Below are positions 1 through 5,848 of a DNA stretch of 8,152 nt, piece after piece. Source of the stretch: Legionella longbeachae. GTDB taxonomy: Bacteria; Pseudomonadota; Gammaproteobacteria; Legionellales; Legionellaceae. Numbering within the stretch: the stretch's first letter is position 1; each line of letters starts with the position of its first letter. The stretch lies in NCBI GenBank assembly GCA_016191305.1, contig JACPOX010000112.1, positions 1-8,152 on the forward strand, read 5' to 3'. A program made the position numbers and the translations under genes. The notes beneath the pieces are model-generated. The model made no database searches and was not told the DNA's origin. It saw only the letters and a program-made list of their open reading frames with translations.

Positions 1-906
1 TCTTCACTAAGAATTCTGAATAAAAGACTTATTAAATTCCAACAAACCGATGGTTCAACGTATGAAATTAAACATCAAAAAGAAGTAAATGCTGCATTAC
101 AGAATATTGTTGCAGAAAACATCTGGGACAATTTATCACAATTAACGTCATTCCGTAATCGTTCTGCTACTAAAGATACTGGGGTGAAGGCGGCAAATTG
201 GTTAAAAGATACTTTTGAAGCCATGGCTGTTGAAAGTGGCCGTACTGATACGGCAACATTTTTTGTGGAAACGGGTCGGTATAAACAACCTTCTTTAGTT
301 ACTGTAATTGGCAAAGACATCAAGGCACCCGGGGTTGTAATTGGGGCTCACATGGATACGCTAGATGGCAATATGCCAGGTGCGGGCGATGATGGTAGTG
401 GTACCGTTACGATTATGGAAATGGCACGAGTTTTGTTATCTACAAAAACAACATTTAAACGTCCAATTTATATTATTTGGTATGCTGCCGAAGAACGTGG
501 CCTGGTTGGTTCTCAATATGTGGTGGAACATTTTACGGATCATTCAATTCCCGTAAAATCTGCGATTCAGTTTGATATGACAGGTTATCGTGTTGATCGA
601 AAAGATCCGAGCATGTGGGTATACACTGACTATACCAATAAGAGCTTGAGTAATTTTGTCTCAGAATTAATCAAGACTTACGTTCAAGTGCCAGTTAAGT
701 ATTCAAAATGTGGTTATGGTTGTAGTGATCATGCTTCATGGCATGAAGCAGGTATTCCTGCGGCATTTCCATGTGAATCCAACTTTGAAGAACATAACCC
801 CTACATTCATAGCGCTTCTGACACTATGGATTTGTTGAGCCTGGAACATATGACTAATTTCTCCAAATTAGCTGTAGCTTTTGCCATTGAAATGGCTTCT
901 GAGTAA
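1..906 (+). CDS. M28-family zinc leucyl-type aminopeptidase, 5'-truncated by the window edge
   Basis: This should be a secreted metallo-aminopeptidase that removes N-terminal residues using two zinc ions. Frame 1 is open from base 1 to the TAA at 904-906, giving 301 codons; an internal GTG at 184 lies within the domain and is not the start. Counting codons from base 1, the zinc ligands and catalytic residue are H117 (GAHMD), D130 (GAGDDGSG), E164-E165 (AEERG), D192 (QFDMTGY) and H270 (NPYIH). C237 and C241 (CGYGC) match the disulfide of the Vibrio proteolyticus enzyme. Spacings match that enzyme closely: D to E 34, E to D 27, second Cys to H 29. The domain seems to begin within the first 40 codons, so the missing part is mainly signal peptide and propeptide. 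No C-terminal PPC domain follows. Legionella secretes related enzymes (LapA, LapB) by type II secretion; I cannot tell which paralogue this is. Confidence 0.93.
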   Translation, partial: SSLRILNKRLIKFQQTDGSTYEIKHQKEVNAALQNIVAENIWDNLSQLTSFRNRSATKDTGVKAANWLKDTFEAMAVESGRTDTATFFVETGRYKQPSLVTVIGKDIKAPGVVIGAHMDTLDGNMPGAGDDGSGTVTIMEMARVLLSTKTTFKRPIYIIWYAAEERGLVGSQYVVEHFTDHSIPVKSAIQFDMTGYRVDRKDPSMWVYTDYTNKSLSNFVSELIKTYVQVPVKYSKCGYGCSDHASWHEAGIPAAFPCESNFEEHNPYIHSASDTMDLLSLEHMTNFSKLAVAFAIEMASE

Positions 907-911
907 TCTCT

Positions 912-941
912 AAATACCTCCATGAATTCATGGAGGTATTT
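912..941 (+). terminator. Perfect 30-nt palindrome, probable terminator of the aminopeptidase gene
   Basis: Two 15-nt arms are exact reverse complements with no spacer, centred on an EcoRI-like GAATTC, starting 5 nt after the TAA. The RNA would form a strong hairpin with CCTCC pairing GGAGG. Only three T residues end the repeat and the sequence continues GTCAC, so it is not a textbook intrinsic terminator; it could also be a 3'-end stabiliser. The symmetry would allow it to act on either strand. Confidence 0.6.
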
Positions 942-976
942 GTCACATTCCTTCTGACTGTGTTTAGTAAAGAGCA

Positions 977-1006
977 TTGATTTTATTAACCATTCATATA
1001 TATAAT
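977..1006 (+). promoter_or_regulatory. Candidate sigma70 promoter for the exported-protein gene
   Basis: TTGATT (977-982) and a perfect TATAAT (1001-1006) are separated by 18 nt. Transcription would start near 1012-1014 and leave a leader of about 240 nt before the GTG at 1256, which is unusually long. A closer promoter may have been missed in this AT-rich DNA, or the signal may belong to a small RNA. Confidence 0.4.
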
Positions 1007-1240
1007 AATTTGCCAACGAAATATTGAGCTGCAGTCAATGCGAATTTTTTAACTTCTCTATGGTCTTGATTGAAAAATCGCAAGCTAATATTTCAGCCTT
1101 TGGCGTTCAAGATATATACCTGGTGTTTTCAAATAGAATAAATGAAATCAGTAATCGCTGTAATTTAGTTTTTTCAGATATTCGATACTAGACCCTCTAA
1201 GACTTTTTATCGTTTATCAAATTAATTCAAATTTTTTTAC

Positions 1241-1246
1241 AAGGAG
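1241..1246 (+). promoter_or_regulatory. Ribosome binding site that supports the GTG start
   Basis: AAGGAG lies 9 nt before the GTG at 1256. It is a near-consensus Shine-Dalgarno sequence, and with the signal peptide immediately downstream it fixes the non-ATG start. Confidence 0.8.
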
Positions 1247-1255
1247 TAAAAAATT

Positions 1256-2929
1256 GTGAAACGACTTAACATTGCATTTGGACTGGTTGCAGGGATTTTT
1301 TCCGCAAGTGCGCTAGCTTCTGAGCCAGCAAAAATCAGCCCAGTAGTGATTCCAGAAGTGAAACATGACGTATCTATGACATTAAAAGAAATGGCTTTAA
1401 CTGCTCCTGTAGCTGTTCAAGCACCAAGTCATGAGGTGCCTATACACACAGTGCCGCTGAAATTGAAGCCATTAGAGCATAACTTCATTGATGAGGCGAT
1501 TCAATCGAGCATACAGTGGCCTCTAAACACTATTCCTGGTCTTAATTTTTTAGGTTTGGGTGTTGGTTTTCCAGGATTTACTCCTTCATCTTTTCCTCCA
1601 GATACTAATGCATCAGTAGGATTGACTCAAGTAGTACAATGGGTTAATACCAGTTTTGCGATTTTTGATAAAAGTACAGGACTGCTTGTTTCCGGGCCAA
1701 CCCCAGGAAATGCATTCTGGGTTGGGTTTGGTGGTCCATGTGAAAATGATAATGATGGGGACCCTATTGTTAAATATGACCAGTTGGCTAATCGTTGGGT
1801 TATGACCCAATTTGCTGTTGGAGACCCTAATCACAATACGCAGTGTGTTGCTGTTTCCACTTCACCGGACGCAACTGGGACATATAATCGTTATGCATTT
1901 GATTTTGGCACCAATTTTAATGATTATGGGAAGTTGGGTGTTTGGCCAGATGCTTATTACATGCTTTTGGTAATGTTTCCAGCAGGTGAACCAGACGAGG
2001 AGGATTTGGCACATGCACTGCCAACTGAGGGTGGTCCTGCAGCTTGCGCATTAGATCGTAATAGTATGTTGGCTGGAAATACTGCTAGTATTCAATGTTT
2101 TCAACCTGATCCTGCAGCAGGTATATTTCTCCCGTCAGATCTAGATGGCCATATACCACCTCCTAAAGGTGAGCCAAACTTTTTTATTGGTCTTCTACAA
2201 GATCAAGATGGAGTTACATCGACTAATCATCTTGCTGTGTGGCGGTTTTTTGTAGATTGGCAAGATCCTAACAACAGTCAATTTGTTGGACCTACTGCAC
2301 TGAGAGTGAAAGAGTTCAACCCAGACATTTGTGATAATACTTCTGGGAATGTAGAAGGTGATTGTGCTGTTCAACAAGGGACTGATGTGAAACTTGAGGT
2401 GTTAGCGGATCGTCCAATGTATCGGTTGGCTTATCGTAATTTTATCTTACACCAATCATTGGTTTTGAATCATAATGTTAGAGTGGGTGATCAGATGCCG
2501 GGTACCCGTTGGTATGAACTTAGGAAAAGTCTTTTACGTCCAAAACTGCATGTTCATCAGCAAGGAACATATATGCCAAATGATGGCAATGGCCGATGGA
2601 TGGGTAGCATTGCGATGGATAAATGGGGCAATATCGCTTTAGGTTATAGCGTTTCTGGTCCTAATTTGTATCCATCTATCCGATATACTGGACGCGCATT
2701 TTTTGACCTACGCAATTATATGCGTAGTGAAAATACTATTGTGAATGGTGGAGGATACCAATTACCATTTTCAGAAGGCAGAAGAAATCGATGGGGTGAT
2801 TACAGCAGTATGGCCATTGACCCCAGTGATGATTGCACGTTTTGGTATACAACCGAGTTTATTCAAACAACAGGGATAGCTAATTGGAGCACTCAAATTG
2901 CTTCATTTAGATTTCCATTCTGCAAATAA
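1256..2929 (+). CDS. Exported 557-residue protein of unknown function
   Basis: I recognise no named family or catalytic motif. Residues 1-22 form a clear Sec signal peptide: a basic MKRLN start, a hydrophobic core and an ALA-SEP cleavage site, so the mature protein is periplasmic or secreted. Residues about 23-90 are Pro/Val-rich and low in complexity. The body begins near FPPDTNASVG, and its many short Trp/Tyr/Gly-rich strands suggest a beta-rich fold, possibly a propeller. GGPC (C162) leads into an Asp/Asn-rich loop at 163-169 (ENDNDGD) that could bind calcium. There are eight cysteines, an even number and mostly in close pairs, including the penultimate residue, which fits disulfides formed outside the cytoplasm. 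PPDTN...QWVNTSFAIFDK resembles uncharacterised exported proteins I recall from several phyla. The secreted peptidase gene upstream suggests, but does not prove, a type II secretion substrate. The GTG start is backed by AAGGAG 9 nt upstream. Confidence 0.88.
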   Translation: MKRLNIAFGLVAGIFSASALASEPAKISPVVIPEVKHDVSMTLKEMALTAPVAVQAPSHEVPIHTVPLKLKPLEHNFIDEAIQSSIQWPLNTIPGLNFLGLGVGFPGFTPSSFPPDTNASVGLTQVVQWVNTSFAIFDKSTGLLVSGPTPGNAFWVGFGGPCENDNDGDPIVKYDQLANRWVMTQFAVGDPNHNTQCVAVSTSPDATGTYNRYAFDFGTNFNDYGKLGVWPDAYYMLLVMFPAGEPDEEDLAHALPTEGGPAACALDRNSMLAGNTASIQCFQPDPAAGIFLPSDLDGHIPPPKGEPNFFIGLLQDQDGVTSTNHLAVWRFFVDWQDPNNSQFVGPTALRVKEFNPDICDNTSGNVEGDCAVQQGTDVKLEVLADRPMYRLAYRNFILHQSLVLNHNVRVGDQMPGTRWYELRKSLLRPKLHVHQQGTYMPNDGNGRWMGSIAMDKWGNIALGYSVSGPNLYPSIRYTGRAFFDLRNYMRSENTIVNGGGYQLPFSEGRRNRWGDYSSMAIDPSDDCTFWYTTEFIQTTGIANWSTQIASFRFPFCK

Positions 2930-2941
2930 ATCTTAGTTTTC

Positions 2942-2972
2942 CAGAACAGCATAAAATTTTTATGCTGTTCTG
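2942..2972. terminator. Bidirectional terminator candidate between converging genes
   Basis: A perfect 15-bp inverted repeat (2942-2956 with 2958-2972) surrounds a single T and lies between the exported-protein stop (2927-2929) and spoVR. The A4 and T5 runs at the centre fall inside the hairpin, and neither strand has a strong T-tract beyond it. The minus-strand spoVR stop codon (2960-2962) and its last codons lie within one arm, so the element serves as coding DNA as well as a likely terminator. Confidence 0.6.
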
Positions 2973-4477
2973 CTTTCAGTTGGTAATGGTGGGCAATGAT
3001 AGGTTTCAGTAATCTTGTTTTCATTATCTACAGATTGCAGAACGATTGGGAATTTCCATAAAGAATAGAGATGTTTTAATACTCCTGCTGTGGTGTTGCC
3101 TAGAGGTATTCTATTTTGTTGGGTATATCTTAAGGTCATTGAACGATCACCTTGTAAGTCAACAGAATAGATTTGAATATCAGGATCCAGATAACTTAAA
3201 TTATACTGTCTTGATAAGGCTTCTCTAATTTTTTTGTAACCAGTCTCGTTATGAATTGCATTGATGTAAAGTTCTGGGCTTCGGTCGTCGTCTACAATAT
3301 AAAATAATTTTAAATCACGAATTAATTTAGGAGATAAATATTGCGCAATAAAACTTTCATCTTTGAAATTACGCATGGCAGTATTTAGACTGCTAAGCCA
3401 ATCGGTATTTGCCAAATAAGGGAACCATAATTTATCTTCATCCGTAGGCGCCTCACAAATTCTTTTAATATCTTGCATCATATGATATCCCAAAGTATAG
3501 GGATTAATGCCGTTATAATAGGGGCTATTATAAGCAGGTTGCATAATCACATTGGTATGATTTTGTAAAATTTCCAGCATAAACTCATCGGTAACTAGGC
3601 CTTCGTCATATAATGAATGCAAAATGGTATAATGCCAAAAACATGCCCACCCTTCATTCATCACCTTGGTTTGACTTTGAGGATAAAAATATTGCGCCAT
3701 TTTTCGAACAATCCGTACGATTTCTCTTTGCCATGGTTCTAATAAAGGTGCATTTTTTTCGAGAAAATATAAAATATTTTCTTGTGGGTCTTCAGGAAAG
3801 CGTTTTTTGTTAATTTTATCGGTGATTTGTTTGCTTTGCGGAATGGTTCGCCATAATTCATTGACTTGAGATTGCATGTAAATCTCTCGATTTTGCTGAC
3901 GAATTGTTTCTTCTTGAATGGATAAAGGCGCGGGGTGCTTATAGCGATCTACACCATAATTCATTAGGGCATGACATGCGTCCAGAGTGCTTTCAACTTC
4001 ATTGATGCCGTAGCGCTGTTCACAATCGCTAATGTATTTTTTGGCAAATACCAAATAATCAATAATCGCATCAGCGGAAGTCCACATTTTAAATAAATAA
4101 TTGTTCTTAAAGAAGGAGTTATGGCCATAACAAGCATGCGCAATGACTAAAGCTTGCATTGCCATAGTGTTTTCTTCCATGAGATAGGAAATACAAGGAT
4201 TAGAATTAATTACTAATTCATAGGCTAAACCCATTTGTCCGCGTTTGTAACTTTTTTCAACATTAACAAAATGTTTGCCATAAGACCAATGGTGATAACC
4301 TATAGGCATACCTACAGAAGCATAGGCATCCATCATTTGCTCAGCAGTGATGATTTCTATTTGATTAGGATAAGTCTCGAGTTGAAAGTCTTTAGCTATA
4401 CGTCCAATTTCGCGATCATAGTCCTGAATTAATTCAAAGGTCCATTCTGCACCGGTGGATAATGGTTTTTTTTTCAT
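2960..4477 (-). CDS. spoVR: SpoVR family protein (YcgB)
   Basis: This is a cytoplasmic SpoVR-like protein of 505 residues, close to the roughly 510 of E. coli YcgB. In Bacillus the family was named for a role in spore cortex formation; in non-sporulating proteobacteria it is associated with stress and stationary phase, and its biochemical activity is not settled. Family blocks are intact: GYHHWSYGKHF (60-70), AHACYGHNSFFKNN (113-126), MNEGWACFWHYTIL (273-286) and NPYTLGYHMMQDI (325-337). The conserved His and Glu residues (H114, H119, E275, H282, H332) could form a metal or catalytic site, which is my inference. The ATG overlaps the yeaH stop as ATGA, and AAAGGA lies about 7 nt upstream inside yeaH, so translation is probably coupled. 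Codons 2-4 are a run of nine A residues. The last codons and stop lie in the terminator stem. It is the third gene of the prkA-yeaH-spoVR operon. Confidence 0.95.
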   Translation of the reverse strand: MKKKPLSTGAEWTFELIQDYDREIGRIAKDFQLETYPNQIEIITAEQMMDAYASVGMPIGYHHWSYGKHFVNVEKSYKRGQMGLAYELVINSNPCISYLMEENTMAMQALVIAHACYGHNSFFKNNYLFKMWTSADAIIDYLVFAKKYISDCEQRYGINEVESTLDACHALMNYGVDRYKHPAPLSIQEETIRQQNREIYMQSQVNELWRTIPQSKQITDKINKKRFPEDPQENILYFLEKNAPLLEPWQREIVRIVRKMAQYFYPQSQTKVMNEGWACFWHYTILHSLYDEGLVTDEFMLEILQNHTNVIMQPAYNSPYYNGINPYTLGYHMMQDIKRICEAPTDEDKLWFPYLANTDWLSSLNTAMRNFKDESFIAQYLSPKLIRDLKLFYIVDDDRSPELYINAIHNETGYKKIREALSRQYNLSYLDPDIQIYSVDLQGDRSMTLRYTQQNRIPLGNTTAGVLKHLYSLWKFPIVLQSVDNENKITETYHCPPLPTESRTA

Positions 4478-5742
4478 GCAGTTTTCCTTTTAAATAGCTC
4501 ATGAAGCACGGGATAAATATCCGCAACTGTATCAATATTTTCCATAGCAAAATTGGGGTATTGATCTTTTACCTGTTGGTAGACTTCCCATAAACTTTGG
4601 TGATGACGCGGCATGATTTCAATATAAGCAAAGTATTGTAATAAAGGCATAATCTTATCTTGCAAGAGTTCCTGACAATAGGGTGAATCAGCGTTCCAAT
4701 TATCTCCATCTGACGCTTGAGCTACATAAATGTTCCATGCTTCTGGCGGATAACGTACTTCAATTATACTGCTGAGTAATTCTAGTGCACTTGAAACTAC
4801 GGTACCTCCCGTTTCACGGGAATAAAAAAACTCTTCTTCATTTACTTCTTTTGCTGAAGTATGGTGACGGATAAACACCAACTCGATTTTTTCATAATTT
4901 TTAGTAAGAAACATATAAAGAAGGATGAAAAAGCGTTTGGCGATATCTTTTTTTGCCTCGTCCATAGAACCCGATACATCCATAACACAGAACATAACTG
5001 CTTGAGTAGATGGGGAGGGTACACGAATTCGATAGTTATAACGAAGATCAATCGTATCAATGAAGGGTACTCTTTGTATTTTCTTCTTCAAAAATTCAAT
5101 CTTATTTTGCAAATTTTTCAATAGATCTGTTTCGGGAACAGCTTGTTCTCGCAAGTTTTCTAATTCTTCTTCTGCTTCTTTTAATTGTTTTTTATAGGGA
5201 GACGCTAAGGCTACGCGACGTCCGGTTGCTTGTTTCATGGAACGAAGGACATTGATATTATTTGGAATTCCGCTGGTAGTCACTCCTGCTCTAATCGTTT
5301 TAAAAGTACTAATGCGTGCCAATTCTTTTTTTATCAAATCAGGTAGTTCTAGGTCTTCGAAATATAAATCCAGAAACTCTTCTCGAGATAGCTCAAAAAC
5401 AAAATTATCGTCACCTTCTCCACTATCACTGGCATTGGAGCCATCACCCCCATCACCTGAGTTACTATCAGGTCTTCTTATGCGATCACCGGCAATAAAA
5501 TTATCATTACCTGGTAATATTCGTTCACTATACCCACCTTGTCCTCGGTGGAACATGGGTTCAGAAATATCTTTGGCAGGAATCGTGATCTGTTCGCCCT
5601 GATCAATTTCCGTGATACTGCGTTTGCCGACAGCATCTGAGACGGCTCGCTTGATCTGATTTTTGTAACGGCGCAAAAAGCGTTGGCGATTAACCGTACT
5701 TTTTTTTCCTGAATTTTGTCGTCTATCAATCAATTGAGACAT
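4474..5742 (-). CDS. yeaH: YeaH/YhbH family (DUF444) protein with a von Willebrand A domain
   Basis: This cytoplasmic protein of 422 residues is the usual partner of the PrkA ATPase. Residues 1-90 carry the DUF444 start (LIDRR, RFLRRYKNQIKRAV, MFHRGQGG, PGNDNFIAGDRI). Residues 91-112 are an acidic Gly/Ser/Asp linker. Residues about 183-224 are charged and heptad-like, probably coiled coil. The VWA domain follows from about 247 with a full metal-ion site: DVSGS (D255, S257, S259), T314 in GGT and D345 in ASDGD. By analogy with MoxR-type AAA+/VWA pairs it may act as adaptor or target for PrkA; that is inference. The ATG at 5742 is preceded only by GGGG about 7 nt away, with a stronger AGGAAGG further upstream (5768-5774, minus strand), so initiation may rely on coupling. 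A run of eight A residues spans codons 12-15. The stop overlaps the spoVR start by 4 nt. Confidence 0.95.
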   Translation of the reverse strand: MSQLIDRRQNSGKKSTVNRQRFLRRYKNQIKRAVSDAVGKRSITEIDQGEQITIPAKDISEPMFHRGQGGYSERILPGNDNFIAGDRIRRPDSNSGDGGDGSNASDSGEGDDNFVFELSREEFLDLYFEDLELPDLIKKELARISTFKTIRAGVTTSGIPNNINVLRSMKQATGRRVALASPYKKQLKEAEEELENLREQAVPETDLLKNLQNKIEFLKKKIQRVPFIDTIDLRYNYRIRVPSPSTQAVMFCVMDVSGSMDEAKKDIAKRFFILLYMFLTKNYEKIELVFIRHHTSAKEVNEEEFFYSRETGGTVVSSALELLSSIIEVRYPPEAWNIYVAQASDGDNWNADSPYCQELLQDKIMPLLQYFAYIEIMPRHHQSLWEVYQQVKDQYPNFAMENIDTVADIYPVLHELFKRKTA

Positions 5743-5822
5743 AATTTAACCCCGCACGAATTCGTCCTTCCTGCATCTAGTTGTAATCTGAGACATTCAT
5801 CTAGATTACAACATAGTGGCAT
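5730..5822 (-). CDS. Possible 30-codon Cys-rich leader reading frame before yeaH
   Basis: An ATG at 5822 (minus strand) has AAAGGG about 5 nt upstream and opens a 30-codon frame ending TGA at 5730-5732, 13 nt inside yeaH in another frame. The peptide starts MPLCCNLDEC and has five cysteines (4, 5, 10, 23, 28). It contains the stem-loop, so its translation would disrupt that structure and could feed ribosomes to the weak yeaH start. A frame this short can arise by chance, so I rate it as only a candidate. Confidence 0.2.
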   Translation of the reverse strand: MPLCCNLDECLRLQLDAGRTNSCGVKLCLN

Positions 5823-5848
5823 CCTAACCCTTTCTAATAAGAAAAAGA
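5743..5848 (-). repeat. Structured prkA-yeaH intergenic segment with stem-loop
   Basis: This 106-nt junction contains a perfect 10-bp inverted repeat (5780-5789 with 5803-5812) around a 13-nt loop. CATCTAG is directly repeated at 5774-5780 and 5799-5805, and a 10-nt palindrome ACGAATTCGT lies at 5756-5765. There is no T-tract, so this is unlikely to be a simple terminator. RNA processing, partial attenuation setting the prkA to yeaH ratio, or a copy of a dispersed intergenic repeat are all possible. Confidence 0.5.

Larger units (their letters stand above)
907..1255. other. Intergenic region between the aminopeptidase and exported-protein genes
   Basis: This is a 349-nt AT-rich gap. It holds the palindrome just after the aminopeptidase stop, a sigma70-like promoter at 977-1006, and a ribosome binding site next to the following GTG start. 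Between about 1015 and 1235 I see no convincing gene. A 5-bp stem at 1023-1039 followed by a T6 run at 1045-1050 is too weak to call. Confidence 0.6.

Noticed and set aside
184..906. GTG at 184 as the start of the aminopeptidase
   Set aside because: The frame is open back to base 1 and the upstream residues (LTSFRNR...TKDTG) belong to the conserved M28 domain, so the true start lies outside the window.
807..1016. 69-codon minus-strand open frame overlapping the aminopeptidase end
   Set aside because: It runs through the palindrome and the antisense of conserved catalytic codons, with no recognisable product.
1023..1050. Short hairpin followed by T6, terminator-like
   Set aside because: The stem is only 5 bp and the T-run starts 5 nt after it; too weak to support a terminator or attenuator call.
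5237..5602. 121-codon plus-strand open frame opposite yeaH
   Set aside because: It lies wholly within the conserved yeaH gene and is Ser/Pro-rich as expected from the antisense of Gly/Asp/Glu codons; no ribosome binding site or family resemblance.
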